A stretch of DNA of 64,000 bases from NCBI RefSeq assembly GCF_013184805.1, contig NZ_JAATNG010000008.1, positions 1 through 64,000 on the forward strand, in the 5' to 3' direction. The notes beneath the pieces were generated by a model that ran no database searches, was not told the origin of the DNA, and saw only the letters and a program-made list of their open reading frames with translations. The position numbers were made by a program, and so were the translations under genes. Below are positions 25,958-37,033 of the stretch, in pieces (the first letter of the stretch is position 1; the number at the start of each line of letters is the position of its first letter). Source of the DNA: Pseudoruegeria sp. HB172150. Its GTDB lineage: Bacteria; Pseudomonadota; Alphaproteobacteria; Rhodobacterales; Rhodobacteraceae.

Positions 25958-27143
<1,186 letters not shown>

Positions 27144-27192
27144 GAACTCCGAACTACCGCCGGTGCCTGTGGCCCGTCCACGGCACGAACTG

Positions 27193-27224
27193 GCCCCGCC
27201 GATCTAACTCGGCGGGGCTTTTTT
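27193..27224 (+). terminator. Rho-independent terminator of ccrM
   Basis: GCCCCGCCGA (27193-27202) pairs with TCGGCGGGGC (27209-27218), followed by six T's. It lies about 50 bases after the ccrM stop. Confidence 0.92.
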
Positions 27225-27303
27225 CGCGGCGACGTTACATTGGCTGACCAAGTGTAAGCCAATATTCAGGACAGACGCAAAAGCGTCGGACAGGAGAGTA
27301 CGC

Positions 27304-27999
27304 ATGAACATGACGATACGGGCGGTGTCATGCCTCTGCCTCGTCTGGGCCGCATTCGGCGCCGGAGCTCAGGGCCGCCGGGATCTGAACGAAACGAGAT
27401 TCCCGGGAACCGGCGCGGTTCAGATCACTGCAGAGGTCTGGGTGGACAACTGGTTCGCGATTTACATCGATGGCGCGAAATTGATGGAGGATAGCATTCC
27501 GTATCAGACCGAGCGTTCGTTCAACGCCGAACGGATCACGTTCAGCACCGATCTTCCGGTGACGATCGCCTTCGAATTGCGGGATTACATGGAGAATAAT
27601 TCCGGTCTGGAATACATCGGCACGCGCAAGCAGCAGATGGGCGATGGCGGAGCGATCTTCCAGTTCCGTGATCAGACAGGACATTTGCTTGGCGCCAGCG
27701 CCGCAGGATGGCGCTGCAAGGTTGTTCAGCACGCGCCGGCAAACCCCAGCTGCGCGAATGAGCGCAATCCGGTCGCCGGTGTAGGTGCCTGCATGGCGGA
27801 AGCAGAGGTTTCGCCAGCCAATTGGGCGGCGCCCGGATTTAACGACGCCAGCTGGCAGGACACCCGCGTCTATAGTGCGCGGGAAGTCGGGCCGAAAGAC
27901 GGCTACGACATGATATCGTGGGACAGGTCGGCGGAATTGATCTGGGGGCCCAGCCTCAAGCAGGACAATATCGTGCTGTGCCGCGGGGTACTGCAGTAA
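27304..27999 (+). CDS. Exported protein of unknown function
   Basis: A 231-residue protein with a signal peptide (about 1-22, ending FGAGAQ). The mature part looks all-beta with many aromatics (VWVDNWFAIYIDGAKLME, VSPANWAAPGFNDASWQDTR), which recalls galactose-binding or jelly-roll domains, but I recognise no specific family. CAGGAGAG precedes the start. ATTGGCT (27239) and AGCCAAT (27257) form a dyad about 40 bases upstream that could be an operator. The gene stands alone, convergent with alkB. Confidence 0.6.
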   Translation: MNMTIRAVSCLCLVWAAFGAGAQGRRDLNETRFPGTGAVQITAEVWVDNWFAIYIDGAKLMEDSIPYQTERSFNAERITFSTDLPVTIAFELRDYMENNSGLEYIGTRKQQMGDGGAIFQFRDQTGHLLGASAAGWRCKVVQHAPANPSCANERNPVAGVGACMAEAEVSPANWAAPGFNDASWQDTRVYSAREVGPKDGYDMISWDRSAELIWGPSLKQDNIVLCRGVLQ

Positions 28000-28005
28000 C
28001 CGTGG

Positions 28006-29139
28006 TTACTCCGGCAGCGGCGTGCGGCCCTCCTTATATGCCGACCAGTCTTCGATCTCCGGGTAGTGCTGCCGTCGCCATGCCCGCACGCGCGGGTTCA
28101 TCACACGACGCCAAAGGGGCGGGACCAAAGCGGCCAGCGTCATCAGCGGATAGCCGAAGGGCAATTGCGGCGCTTCGTCCTCTGCATAGGTCTGTAGCAG
28201 CGGAAAACGGCGGCTGGGTTTTGTGTGGTGGTCCGAATGGCGCTGCAGGTTGATCAGCAGCCAGTTCGATGCCTTGTGCGCGGCATTCCACGAATGCCGG
28301 GGCTGGACGCGCTCGTACTTTCCGGCTCCCAGATGTTTCCGGGTCAGCCCGTAGTGCTCGATATAGTTGGTCAGCTCCAGCTGCCAGACGGCGATGAAGG
28401 CTTGGAAAACGAAAAGCGCCAGCCCCTCGAGCCCGCCGATGAGAAACGCCAACAAGAGTGCAGCAGCCTGCAGGATCGCATAGCGCCAGAATGGGTTGCT
28501 CCTGTGCCAGACCGGCCGGTCCCTGCGAGCCAGCAGGGCCTTCTCCGCCTCCCAGGCTGAGCCGGGGCATTCGAATAGAACGCGGAAGAAGTAACGGTGG
28601 AAACCTTCATTGTATCGCGCGGTCACCGCGTCGCGGGGTGTGCCGACATGGGTGTGGTGGACTAGCAGATGCTCGGTCCGGAAATGGCTGTAAAGCACGG
28701 TCGCAAGCAGCAGGTCCGCGAGCTGGCGCTCCAGCCGGTTCTTCTGGTGCATCAGTTCGTGCGCATAGACGATGCCGACCGTACCTGACAGGATACCGAC
28801 ATTGAAGAACAGCAACAGCTTTTCCCACGCCGCCAGGTGACCGGTATGGGTGGCGTACCAGATGGTCAGGTAAATCGCGGCGAACTGCAGCGGAAACCAG
28901 ATCAGCGTGATCAGGCGGTACCAGAACAGCTGATCGTCATCTGTGTTGGTATTCAGGTTCTCCTCGTTCAGTCCGAGAAGCGCATCGAGCAGGGAATAGA
29001 GCCACCAGGTGCCAAGCGGAGGCAGGAGCAGTGTCCAGCCGCCGTAGGTCGCAGAGATCGCCAACAGCGGCAACAGTGCAAGCGACAGCCAGAACGGCAG
29101 TGCGTTACGGATGCCTCCTATATTGGGTGCCTGTGCCAT
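28006..29139 (-). CDS. alkB: Alkane 1-monooxygenase
   Basis: A 377-residue integral-membrane non-haem di-iron hydroxylase with about six transmembrane helices. The histidine boxes are all present: HELMHQKNR, FRTEHLLVHHTHVGTPRDAV (the EH...HH.HV box), NYIEHYGL and LQRHSDHHTKPSRRF. It hydroxylates the terminal carbon of n-alkanes using O2 and electrons from rubredoxin. No rubredoxin or rubredoxin reductase gene is adjacent, so partners must be elsewhere. It is convergent with the exported-protein gene and transcribed like mutY. Confidence 0.93.
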   Translation of the reverse strand: MAQAPNIGGIRNALPFWLSLALLPLLAISATYGGWTLLLPPLGTWWLYSLLDALLGLNEENLNTNTDDDQLFWYRLITLIWFPLQFAAIYLTIWYATHTGHLAAWEKLLLFFNVGILSGTVGIVYAHELMHQKNRLERQLADLLLATVLYSHFRTEHLLVHHTHVGTPRDAVTARYNEGFHRYFFRVLFECPGSAWEAEKALLARRDRPVWHRSNPFWRYAILQAAALLLAFLIGGLEGLALFVFQAFIAVWQLELTNYIEHYGLTRKHLGAGKYERVQPRHSWNAAHKASNWLLINLQRHSDHHTKPSRRFPLLQTYAEDEAPQLPFGYPLMTLAALVPPLWRRVMNPRVRAWRRQHYPEIEDWSAYKEGRTPLPE

Positions 29140-29194
29140 GCCGTCTGCGCCTCAGATGGTTTTGGCAGAGTATAGGGCCGGGTGGCGCAGCGGA

Positions 29195-30253
29195 TCAATT
29201 CGTCAGAAACGACGCCGCAGCAAGATCATAGGCCTTGCGCATAACAGTTGGCAGGTCGGACGGGCGGAAGCGGTCGCGCGTCATGAATTCCCCGCGCATC
29301 GGAATGGCAATCGCTGGTGCGCTGGCCACCCGCAGGGCAAGCCGCAGGTGGAAATGGGTGAAGGTGTGCCGCACCTCCGCTCCCGGATCCCGCCAATCCG
29401 CCACAAGCGGTGGCGCCTCCACCGGCGCATCGCCCCAGTCGGAACCGGGCCAGCCGAGCATGCCGCCGAGCAGACCCTTGTCGGGCCGCCGTTCCAATAG
29501 CCACGCGCCATCGCTGCGCCGGGCGAGATAGGCAATGCCAAGCCGCGTCGGCTTCGCCTTCTTCGGTGCCTTGCGCGGCAGGTGCGCCTGAACCCCCGCC
29601 AACCGCGCCTCGCAGCCGGACATCCAGGGACAGATGCCGCAGGCAGGCGAGGTCGGGGTGCAGATTGTCGCGCCAAGGTCCATGACCGCCTGCGCGTAAT
29701 CGCCGGGTCGCTCGAACGGCGTTAGCCGCGCGGTAAGCTCGGTGAGTTCCGGCTTTGCCGCTGGCAGCGGCGTCTCGACAAGGAACAGGCGCGACATCAC
29801 CCGTTCGACGTTGCCGTCGACCACAGGCACCTGTTCGTCGAATGCGATGGCGGCTATAGCGCCCGCCGTGTAGGGGCCGATGCCGGGCAGCGTCAGCAGA
29901 CCGTCACGCGTCTCCGGGAACCGGCCGCCATAATCCTGCGCCACCACGCGGGCGCATTTCAGCAGGTTGCGTGCGCGTGCGTAGTAGCCCAGCCCTGCCC
30001 ATTCACCCATCACGTCACCATCGTCGGCTGCGGCGAGGTCCTGCACAGTGGGCCATCGGGTCATAAAGCGGTGGAAATAGTCGCGGACAGCGGCGACCGT
30101 GGTCTGCTGCAGCATCACCTCTGACATCCATACCGCGTAAGGGTCAGGGCGGACACCGGCACGGCGTGCGCTTGGGCCGACGCGCCATGGCATCTCTCTC
30201 GCATGTCTGTCATACCAGTCCAGAAGTGTCCGGCTCAGCGCCTCGTCACGCAA
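29195..30253 (-). CDS. mutY: A/G-specific adenine glycosylase
   Basis: A 352-residue MutY: WMSEVMLQQTTVAAV, helix-hairpin-helix LPGIGPYTAGAIAA with the catalytic Asp in VPVVDGNVERV, the iron-sulfur motif C-x6-C-x2-C-x5-C (ICTPTSPACGICPWMSGC), and a C-terminal NUDIX-like domain that recognises 8-oxoguanine. It removes adenine mispaired with 8-oxoG. The start is TTG at 30253, preceded by AAGGAG. It is divergent from the DUF721 gene. Confidence 0.94.
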   Translation of the reverse strand: MRDEALSRTLLDWYDRHAREMPWRVGPSARRAGVRPDPYAVWMSEVMLQQTTVAAVRDYFHRFMTRWPTVQDLAAADDGDVMGEWAGLGYYARARNLLKCARVVAQDYGGRFPETRDGLLTLPGIGPYTAGAIAAIAFDEQVPVVDGNVERVMSRLFLVETPLPAAKPELTELTARLTPFERPGDYAQAVMDLGATICTPTSPACGICPWMSGCEARLAGVQAHLPRKAPKKAKPTRLGIAYLARRSDGAWLLERRPDKGLLGGMLGWPGSDWGDAPVEAPPLVADWRDPGAEVRHTFTHFHLRLALRVASAPAIAIPMRGEFMTRDRFRPSDLPTVMRKAYDLAAASFLTN

Positions 30254-30338
30254 TGTTTATGGCTCCTTTAACGGCTTTGCGCTGGCGCCGGGCATGGCGC
30301 GACCGTTAGGATAGCGCCATGACACGAGAGTGCCAGAG

Positions 30339-30857
30339 ATGACAGGCCCGACCCAGAAAGCGCCGCGCCGGTTGCGCGGGTTTGAGCGTGCCTCCGGCCT
30401 GCTCTCGACCCGTATTCGCGAAGCAGGCGAAAAGCGCGGCTTTGCCATATCTCGTGTACTGACCCATTGGGGTGAAATCGTGGGAGAAGACACCGCTGCC
30501 ATCGCGCTCCCTGTTAACGTGAGCTATGCCCGTGGCGGGTTCGGAGCCACGCTGACCGTACTGACCACCGGCGCGAATGCCCCAATGCTAGAGATGCAGA
30601 AGGAGCGGATGCGAGAGCGAGTGAATGCCTGCTACGGTTATTCCGCGATCTCCCGCATAAGGATCACTCAGACCGCTCCCACCGGTTTTGCCGAAGGGCA
30701 GGCGCAGTTTGCACCCGCGCCGAAGGCAGAGCACGTGTCTGATCCCGAGATCGCGCGCGAGGCGCAGGAAGCGGCAAGACCAGTTGCCGACGAGGGCCTC
30801 AGACAGGCCCTTGAAGCGCTGGGTGAAAACGTCCTATCCCGACACCGACAAAGCTGA
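30339..30857 (+). CDS. DUF721 (DciA-like) protein
   Basis: A 172-residue protein of the DUF721 family, recognised from VLTHWGEIVGEDTAAIALPV (the usual W..IVG..LA..T.P element) and the beta-rich LTVLTTGANAPMLEMQKERM. DciA, the characterised member, helps load the DnaB helicase. ATG at 30339 has GAGAG upstream; GTG at 30330 is an alternative. It is directly followed by the DsbA-like gene, a linkage common in Rhodobacterales. Confidence 0.82.
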   Translation: MTGPTQKAPRRLRGFERASGLLSTRIREAGEKRGFAISRVLTHWGEIVGEDTAAIALPVNVSYARGGFGATLTVLTTGANAPMLEMQKERMRERVNACYGYSAISRIRITQTAPTGFAEGQAQFAPAPKAEHVSDPEIAREAQEAARPVADEGLRQALEALGENVLSRHRQS

Positions 30858-30866
30858 GGCTGATTG

Positions 30867-31580
30867 ATGAACAAACTTCTTCCCTTCGCCGCCGCCGCGG
30901 TGATCGCTGCTGGTGCCGCCTTTTTCTGGCCAGTGTCGAACAGTAGCGAGTTGACTGCTTTTGGTGCTGCCGAAGCACAGGAAGCCGATGCCGAGGTCGA
31001 TACCTCCATCGTCAAGGAAATGGTGCTGGGTACCGAGGATGCGCCGCTGACCATCGTGGAATATGCTTCGGCCACCTGCCCGCATTGCCGGAACTTCCAT
31101 CTGGGAACCTTCCGCGAGTTCAAGGAAAACTACGTCGACACGGGCAAGGTACGGTTCGTCTATCGCGAGGTGTACTTCGACCGCTTTGGTCTTTGGGCAG
31201 GAATGGTAGCCCGCTGTGGCATGCCGACCGAAGAGGATGCCGATTCCGCCGTTATAGAGGCGTCTAGAAAACGCTATTTCGCGATTATGGACCTGATCTT
31301 CGAGAAGCAGCAGGATTGGTTGGAAGGTGATTCCCCAGCGGCGATTGCGCAAAACCTTGCCACGATCGGCAAGTCGGCCGGGCTGTCGGCCGATCAGGTC
31401 GATACCTGCATGCAGGATGCCGAAATGGCCAAGGCGCTGGTCGCCGTGTTCGAACAGAACTCGAAGGCCGACGACGTCACCTCGACACCGACCTTTTTTG
31501 TCGGAGGCGAGAAGATCACCGGCGCACGGAGCTATGACGAATTCAGCGAGCTGGTCGATGCGCAGCTTGGCGAGGAATGA
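30867..31580 (+). CDS. DsbA-family thiol:disulfide oxidoreductase
   Basis: A 237-residue thioredoxin-fold protein with an N-terminal membrane or signal segment (about 1-22) and the active site ATCPHCRNFH (Cys71, Cys74), followed by the helical insert and the cis-Pro region TSTPTFFVGG. It forms or isomerises disulfides in periplasmic proteins. ATG at 30867 is preferred over TTG at 30864. The stop overlaps the next gene (ATGA). Confidence 0.9.
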   Translation: MNKLLPFAAAAVIAAGAAFFWPVSNSSELTAFGAAEAQEADAEVDTSIVKEMVLGTEDAPLTIVEYASATCPHCRNFHLGTFREFKENYVDTGKVRFVYREVYFDRFGLWAGMVARCGMPTEEDADSAVIEASRKRYFAIMDLIFEKQQDWLEGDSPAAIAQNLATIGKSAGLSADQVDTCMQDAEMAKALVAVFEQNSKADDVTSTPTFFVGGEKITGARSYDEFSELVDAQLGEE

Positions 31581-32719
31581 CAGCACCTCTTGCCGGCCTC
31601 CGCGTTGTTGAACTGGCACGCATCCTGGCCGGCCCCTGGGCCGGCCAGTGCCTCTCGGACCTGGGCGCTGACGTGATCAAGGTGGAAAGCCCCGCCGGCG
31701 ACGATACTCGCCAATGGGGACCTCCTTTTGTGGAGCGCGAGGGCGACAGTTCCGCCGCGTATTTCCACGGCTGCAACCGCGGCAAGCGGTCGATCGCGGT
31801 CGATTTCCGCACTGAGGTGGGGCAGGAAACGGTGCGCCAGCTTGTCGTTACGGCGGACATCCTGATCGAGAATTTCAAGGTCGGGGGGCTGGACAAATAT
31901 GGTCTCGATTACGAAAGTCTGCGCGCCGTCAATCCGGGGCTGATCTATTGCTCGATCACCGGCTTCGGCCAGGATGGGCCTTACGCGCATCGGGCAGGCT
32001 ACGACTACATCATCCAAGGTATGTCCGGGCTAATGTCGATCACCGGAGAGCCGGACGGCCAACCACAAAAAACCGGCGTGGCGATCACTGACGTATTCAC
32101 CGGGATGTACGCTGCGGTGGCAATTCTGGCGGCGGTCAACCAGCGGCACACGTCCGGCAAGGGCCAGCATATCGACATGGCGCTGCTGGACGTGGCAACC
32201 GCAGTGACAGCGAACCAGGCGATGAACTACCTGACCACCGGAACCGCGCCGGTACGGCTGGGGAATACGCACCCGAACCTTGTGCCGTACCAGGTATTCG
32301 ACTGTGCTGACGGATACATCATCATCGCAACCGGGAACGACCCGCAATTCCGGCGTCTCTGCGATCTGCTGGGTCTGCCGGAACTAAAGGACGACCCAAC
32401 TTACGCTACCAATGCTGACCGGGTTGCCAATCGCGATCGGCTGGTCGCTCTACTTTCAGCAGAGACACGCAAGCGAAGCAAAGCGGATCTGCTGGACGGC
32501 TGCGAGGCAGAAGGCGTGCCTGCAGGGCCGATCAACGACATGGGTGAGGTCTTTGCCGATCCTCAGGTCGCTGCGCGTGGCCTCAGGTTGGAACTGGACG
32601 GCGTGCCGTCGGTCAGGCCGCCGTTCCGGTTCTCGGAGGCAGAGCCGAAACTGGACCGGGCCTCACCGAAACTGGATGAACATGGCGACGAGATCCGCGC
32701 AGAGCTGAAGCGCGGCTAG
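31577..32719 (+). CDS. CaiB/BaiF (family III) CoA-transferase
   Basis: A 380-residue family III CoA-transferase. The N-terminal [29 protein letters not shown], and the catalytic-Asp region [13 protein letters not shown] are characteristic. Members move CoA between carboxylic acids such as carnitine/butyrobetaine, oxalate/formate or succinate/itaconate; the substrate cannot be told. It overlaps the DsbA-like gene by 4 bases, and its last 4 bases overlap the convergent lpxK. Confidence 0.9.
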   Translation: MTAPLAGLRVVELARILAGPWAGQCLSDLGADVIKVESPAGDDTRQWGPPFVEREGDSSAAYFHGCNRGKRSIAVDFRTEVGQETVRQLVVTADILIENFKVGGLDKYGLDYESLRAVNPGLIYCSITGFGQDGPYAHRAGYDYIIQGMSGLMSITGEPDGQPQKTGVAITDVFTGMYAAVAILAAVNQRHTSGKGQHIDMALLDVATAVTANQAMNYLTTGTAPVRLGNTHPNLVPYQVFDCADGYIIIATGNDPQFRRLCDLLGLPELKDDPTYATNADRVANRDRLVALLSAETRKRSKADLLDGCEAEGVPAGPINDMGEVFADPQVAARGLRLELDGVPSVRPPFRFSEAEPKLDRASPKLDEHGDEIRAELKRG

Positions 32720-33717
32720 TCTGCTGACCTCGGCACTACCCCGTCAAGCAGAGTCTTCATCTTGTCGGGCTCGTTGATCTGCAGACGCACAGGTAGCGTC
32801 AGCACCTTCTGACGGAAGCTGGCAGGCAAGCGTACCGCGTCCTTCTCCGTCGTCACCAGTTGCGCACCAAGCATGTACGCCTCGTTCTCCAGCCTGATCA
32901 TCAGCGACTCGGTCAGCAGCTGATGGTCGCTTAAAGCCTCCGCGCGCTTCAGGCTGGCGCCAAGGCCGCGCAGTGTGGCAAAGAATTTTTCCGGATGGCC
33001 GATACCGGCGAAGGCCAGTACGTCCTGTCCCTGCCAGTCCATGCCTGTCTGTATCGGATCGAGTACGGCGGTAAGATGCGGCACGGGGATATCCTCGGCC
33101 CAGCAATCCGAAAATCTCTCTTGCGCCGTGGCATCCCCGATCGACAACACCGCGTCGGCGCGTGAAAGTCCTGCATCGACCGGTTCACGAAGGGGGCCCG
33201 CCGGGATCACTCGTCCATTGCCGAACCCCGCTCGGGCATCGACAACAACAATGGACAGGTCCTTGGCGACCTGCGGGTTCTGAAACCCGTCATCCATCAG
33301 AATGACTTGTGCCCCCGCCGCTTCGGCGGCCTTCGCCCCGGCGGCACGATCCTTCGCAACCCAGACCGATCCGAATGCCGCCAGCAGCAGAGGTTCATCA
33401 CCGACCTGCTCCGCACTGTGCGCCCGCTCTTCCACACGTACGGGCCCTTCTTCGCTGCCCCCATAGCCACGTGTCACGACGTGCGCCTCATAGCCGCGTG
33501 CCTGCAACTCCTGCAACAGGGCAATCACTGTGGGCGTCTTGCCGGTGCCGCCAATGTTCAGGTTGCCGACGCAGATCACTGGAACTGCAGCGCGGTAGCC
33601 TTGCTGCATCACCCTGCGCGCCGTTGCGCGCGCATAGAGTGCGCCTAGGGGTGCCAGCGCACGCGCCTTCCAGCCGGGACGGTCCGGTGGCGCCTGCCAG
33701 AACGCGGGTGGACGCAT
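32716..33717 (-). CDS. lpxK: Tetraacyldisaccharide 4'-kinase
   Basis: A 333-residue kinase that adds the 4'-phosphate to the lipid A precursor on the inner membrane. The P-loop [12 protein letters not shown] (about 52-63), VTRGYGG and LMDDGFQNP are the usual LpxK signatures. The start (ATG 33717) overlaps the stop of waaA (TGATG), so Kdo transfer and lipid A phosphorylation are translationally linked. It ends in a 4-base overlap with the convergent CoA-transferase. Confidence 0.94.
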   Translation of the reverse strand: MRPPAFWQAPPDRPGWKARALAPLGALYARATARRVMQQGYRAAVPVICVGNLNIGGTGKTPTVIALLQELQARGYEAHVVTRGYGGSEEGPVRVEERAHSAEQVGDEPLLLAAFGSVWVAKDRAAGAKAAEAAGAQVILMDDGFQNPQVAKDLSIVVVDARAGFGNGRVIPAGPLREPVDAGLSRADAVLSIGDATAQERFSDCWAEDIPVPHLTAVLDPIQTGMDWQGQDVLAFAGIGHPEKFFATLRGLGASLKRAEALSDHQLLTESLMIRLENEAYMLGAQLVTTEKDAVRLPASFRQKVLTLPVRLQINEPDKMKTLLDGVVPRSAD

Positions 33718-34988
33718 CAGGCCGGCTCTCGCTCGTCGAGCTCGGTCAGGACCAGATCCATCGCGCGGTCAGTCACCTCGGCGCCGGAGGTACAGAGCTT
33801 CCAAGCCTCGTGCGCCATAAGGGCGGCAATGTCCGGCGACAGCAGGGCCTCAAGTGCCTCGGAAAGCTGGTTGGTGTTCCGTACCATCCGCGTGGCACCG
33901 GCCGAGGCGAGCCGGCCATAGGCGCGGCGGTAGTTGCGGACATTCGGTCCGTGGATGATCGCGGATCCGAGCGCGGCGGCCTCGAACGGGTTCACTCCCC
34001 CCGACGCTTCCAGCGAACGGCCCAGATAAGATACTGCAGCAAGCCGGTACCAAAGTCCCATTTCGCCCTCGGTATCCGCGATGTAGATCTGCGTGTCCGA
34101 GACTGGAAAAGCCCCGGAAGAACGCAAAGATGCAGTGAATCCGTGATCACGGATCGCCTTGGCAAGGTCGGGGCCCGCTTCCGGATCGTCGGGGACGAGG
34201 ATCAGCAGCAGCTTGTGCGTCCGGCGCAGCACCTGCCGATGCGCGTCCAATATCGGCTCTATTTCGGCATCTGCGGCGTGGCCCGCCAGCCAGACGGGCC
34301 GGCCGACAATATCCTTCGCTATATCGTCCCGTTCGGCGGTATTGCAGGGTAGGGCGGCGGTGCCTTCCTCGAGATAGCCTACGATTTCGGTCTTCGCCGG
34401 GCCGGCGCCCAGGCGGCGCAGTGCCCCGGCCTTGACCGGGTCGCCTGTGATCACGTGTCGAAAATCGGTGAGCAATGTCGATGATACACCGGGCCAAAAG
34501 CGCCAGCCCTGCGTTTCAGTTGGAGCCGTATGGGCGTCGATCAGGTAGAGCGGGACGCCGAACCCGGCTGCCCCAGCGGCCAATGCGGGCCGGACATCGG
34601 GTTCTGTCCAGATCGACAGGTCGGGCTTCCAGTGGGTCAGAAAGCTTCGAATCGCGGGCACGTACTCATCGGGCGCGAACTGCGAAATCAGGTGTTCTTC
34701 GGAATCGCGCCGCGCCCGGGCGGAAGTGGTGAACAGAAAATTCAGTTCTTCCCGCTCGGCGCGCAAGCGGTTCGCCAGTTCGCGTGCCGCCAGAGCGTGA
34801 CGATCCTGCCCTGAATGGATCCAGATCAGCGGCCCGTCCGGCCGCTCGATGCCGGCATGGCCTAGGCGTTCGTGCTCCTGCGCCTTCTCATCTTCGGGCG
34901 TGTCACCTCGCGCCAGCGCCCGGCGCGTACCACGCTCGGATCGGGCGCGGGTGGCGAGGTAAAGCTTCAGGGGGATCGAATTGGCCAT
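33717..34988 (-). CDS. waaA: 3-deoxy-D-manno-octulosonic-acid (Kdo) transferase
   Basis: A 423-residue GT30-type glycosyltransferase. The N-terminus ([20 protein letters not shown]) and [17 protein letters not shown] followed by FTTSARARR match the family, and the C-terminal [20 protein letters not shown] is the conserved nucleotide-sugar motif (usually GGHNP). It adds Kdo to lipid IVA. WaaA normally has an N-terminal membrane anchor, and none is obvious with the start at 34988. The usual glutamate-rich GGQNxLE motif is slightly altered (GGVNPFE). It lies between DUF4170 and lpxK. Confidence 0.88.
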   Translation of the reverse strand: MANSIPLKLYLATRARSERGTRRALARGDTPEDEKAQEHERLGHAGIERPDGPLIWIHSGQDRHALAARELANRLRAEREELNFLFTTSARARRDSEEHLISQFAPDEYVPAIRSFLTHWKPDLSIWTEPDVRPALAAGAAGFGVPLYLIDAHTAPTETQGWRFWPGVSSTLLTDFRHVITGDPVKAGALRRLGAGPAKTEIVGYLEEGTAALPCNTAERDDIAKDIVGRPVWLAGHAADAEIEPILDAHRQVLRRTHKLLLILVPDDPEAGPDLAKAIRDHGFTASLRSSGAFPVSDTQIYIADTEGEMGLWYRLAAVSYLGRSLEASGGVNPFEAAALGSAIIHGPNVRNYRRAYGRLASAGATRMVRNTNQLSEALEALLSPDIAALMAHEAWKLCTSGAEVTDRAMDLVLTELDEREPA

Positions 34989-34998
34989 CCGGGTCCTG

Positions 34999-35244
34999 TC
35001 AGCTATCGAGTTCCTCGGTCGAAGAGGCTTCCAGCTCCTCGTCGCGTAATCGGTGCAGGTGGGCAATGAAATAGCGCATGTGCGCATTGTCGACGGTCCG
35101 TTGGGCTGCGTCTTTCCATGCGTCATAGGCAGCGGCGTAATTCGGGAAGATTCCAACAATGTCGATGGCGTCGACGTCGCTGAATACGGTTTTGGAGGGA
35201 TCTACGAGCTCGCCGCCGAAGACGAGGTGCAGTCGTTGGGTCAT
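34999..35244 (-). CDS. DUF4170 protein
   Basis: An 81-residue acidic protein of the DUF4170 family, recognised from LHLVFGGELVDPSKTVFSDV, VGIFPNYAAAYDAWKDAAQR and MRYFIAHLHRLRDEE. It nearly always precedes waaA in Rhodobacterales and is of unknown function; a link to lipid A core synthesis is suggested only by position. The start at 35244 follows the family N-terminus MTQRLHLVFGG. Confidence 0.85.
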   Translation of the reverse strand: MTQRLHLVFGGELVDPSKTVFSDVDAIDIVGIFPNYAAAYDAWKDAAQRTVDNAHMRYFIAHLHRLRDEELEASSTEELDS

Positions 35245-35376
35245 GGATGCTCCTACAGGTTTGACGCAGGGCGCAAAGTAATGGACCCAGCCAGCGGGGG
35301 AAAGGGGAGACGGCAGGGAGTTGACAACGAGCACAATACAATATTACTGATTAGTTATATAGCCATTGGAGACTAT

Positions 35377-35721
35377 ATGGGTACCGCTACTCTCGACGCG
35401 ACTTTCCTAGCCCTTGCCGATCCGACACGGCGCGCAATCCTGGCGCGCCTCGCCGAGGGCGAGGCGACGGTAAACGAACTGGCAAAACCTTTTGAGCTGA
35501 GCCAGCCGGCAGTTTCTAAGCACTTGTATGTACTGGAGAAGGCCGGGCTTGTTGAAAGCCGGGTCGACGGGCAGCGGCGGCCGCGGAGCCTGAGGTTGGA
35601 GCCAATGCTCGCGGCAGGCGAGTGGATTAGGAGATATCGCGAGGTCTGGGAGATGAATTTCCAAAGGCTTGACGCGGTACTGGAGGAGTTGCAGCGGAAT
35701 GGAGACGGTGATGCGCGGTGA
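35377..35721 (+). CDS. ArsR-family transcriptional regulator
   Basis: A 114-residue winged-helix regulator: FLALADPTRRAILARLAEGE, then VNELAKPFELSQPAVSKHLY and LEKAGLVESR. The metal-binding cysteines of classical ArsR are absent, fitting the SRPBCC-linked subgroup. The start at 35377 has GGAGA upstream; an AT-rich leader with TTGACA at 35321 may be the promoter. It overlaps the SRPBCC gene, with which it forms an operon. Confidence 0.9.
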   Translation: MGTATLDATFLALADPTRRAILARLAEGEATVNELAKPFELSQPAVSKHLYVLEKAGLVESRVDGQRRPRSLRLEPMLAAGEWIRRYREVWEMNFQRLDAVLEELQRNGDGDAR

Positions 35722-36208
35722 CGAAACGGAAGTGGACCTGCCCGATGAGCGGACAGTCCGGGTGAAACGGGCTTTCGCCGCCCCACCTGACCTCGTTTAT
35801 AAAGCATTTACAGAACCGGGTCTTCTGAGACGCTGGCTGCTCGGTCCGCCGGGCTGGGAAATGTCGGTCTGCGAGATGGATTTGCGTGTCGGAGGCAAAT
35901 ACCGCTGGCGCTGGCGCAACCAGGAGAACGGTCAGGAATTCGGTTTCTACGGCGAGGTCACCGAACTGGATCCGCCGGGCAATATTTCTCATACCGAGTA
36001 CTTCGATCCAGGTGACGTCGGCGGTGACATGGGCAAGGGCTCGGCGGTGACGACGAGTTTCGCAGCGGAAGGTGCTGGGACACGGATGACCGTAACAATC
36101 GTCTATGACAGCGCCGAAGATCGCGAGGCGGCGATGTCGACCGGCATGACAGACGGTATGGAGATGAGTTACCAGCGGCTGGACGGGATGCTGGCGGAAG
36201 GTATCTAG
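35711..36208 (+). CDS. SRPBCC (AHSA1-type) domain protein
   Basis: A 165-residue START-like protein of the AHSA1 group: VKRAFAAPPDLVYKAFTEPG, then RRWLLGPPGWEM and GGKYRWRWRN. Such proteins bind small hydrophobic ligands and are commonly encoded right after an ArsR regulator without cysteines, as here. ATG at 35711 has GGAGA five bases upstream and overlaps the ArsR stop; ATG at 35699 is an alternative. Confidence 0.87.
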   Translation: MRGDETEVDLPDERTVRVKRAFAAPPDLVYKAFTEPGLLRRWLLGPPGWEMSVCEMDLRVGGKYRWRWRNQENGQEFGFYGEVTELDPPGNISHTEYFDPGDVGGDMGKGSAVTTSFAAEGAGTRMTVTIVYDSAEDREAAMSTGMTDGMEMSYQRLDGMLAEGI

Positions 36209-36216
36209 AAAAAGGC

Positions 36217-36250
36217 CCCGCACCGCCAGGACGGGAAGAGGCGGTGCGGG
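36217..36250. terminator. Strong hairpin between convergent genes
   Basis: CCCGCACCGCC (36217-36227) and GGCGGTGCGGG (36240-36250) form a perfect 11-bp stem. On the minus strand it is followed by CCTTTTTC, which makes it a good terminator for the fasciclin gene; on the plus strand it also ends the SRPBCC transcript. Confidence 0.78.
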
Positions 36251-36345
36251 ATGGGCTGCCGAAACAGGAACATAACAAAGCGACAGCCCCATCGGGAGAG
36301 ACTCCGGCCCTGTCAGTGGGGAAACGACAGGACCGGCCCGAACAT

Positions 36346-36912
36346 TTACATCGCCGGCAAAAGCACGGCGTCGATGACGTGGATAACGCCGTTCGACTGG
36401 CGCACGTCGGCGGTGGTGACGGTTGCGGTTGTGCCGTTCTCGTCCGTGAGGGTGATCATGTCGCCGTCCATCTCTGCCTGCAGTGTGCAGCCGCCGACGG
36501 TCGACACCGGATGGGTGCCACCATCATCGGCGATCATTCCGGCAATGGCGTCCGACATCGCATTGGCTTCGACAACGTGGCAGGTCAGGATCTTGGTCAA
36601 CTGATCCTTGTTTTCGGGCATCAGTAGCGAGTCCACGGTGCCTTCGGGAAGCGCCGCAAAGGCTTCGTCGGTCGGCGCGAAGACGGTGTACGGGCCTTCA
36701 CCGCTCAGCGTGTCGACAAGGTCGGCGGCCTGAACCGCGGCGACCAGCGTCGTATGAATCGGAGAGTTCGAAGCGTTCTCGACGATGGTCATGTCGGCCA
36801 TCATGTCGGCGCCGCCTACCTGCGGGTTTTCCATCGAATGGCTGGCCGAGAAGGCCATGGAGGAGACCGCGGTAAGGGCGGTAGCGGCGAAAAGGGTCTT
36901 GATCGGTTTCAT
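36346..36912 (-). CDS. Exported fasciclin (FAS1) domain protein
   Basis: A 188-residue protein with a signal peptide (about 1-23, KTLFAATALTAVSSMAFSA) and one FAS1 domain with both signature boxes: H1 YTVFAPTDEAFAAL (about 96) and H2 NGVIHVIDAVLLP at the C-terminus. FAS1 proteins mediate adhesion at the cell surface or in the periplasm. It lies next to an ECF sigma/anti-sigma pair on the same strand and may belong to that regulon. Confidence 0.92.
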   Translation of the reverse strand: MKPIKTLFAATALTAVSSMAFSASHSMENPQVGGADMMADMTIVENASNSPIHTTLVAAVQAADLVDTLSGEGPYTVFAPTDEAFAALPEGTVDSLLMPENKDQLTKILTCHVVEANAMSDAIAGMIADDGGTHPVSTVGGCTLQAEMDGDMITLTDENGTTATVTTADVRQSNGVIHVIDAVLLPAM

Positions 36913-37033
36913 CTTGAAGCTCCCTAACTGTGCTTTCGGGCCGTGAGTGGCCCTGATGCAGGAAGTCACGGATTCAAGTGGTGCGAAGTTTCAGAGCGTT
37001 TGATCACGTGTTGTCACGCGGGCGTGAACTCGG

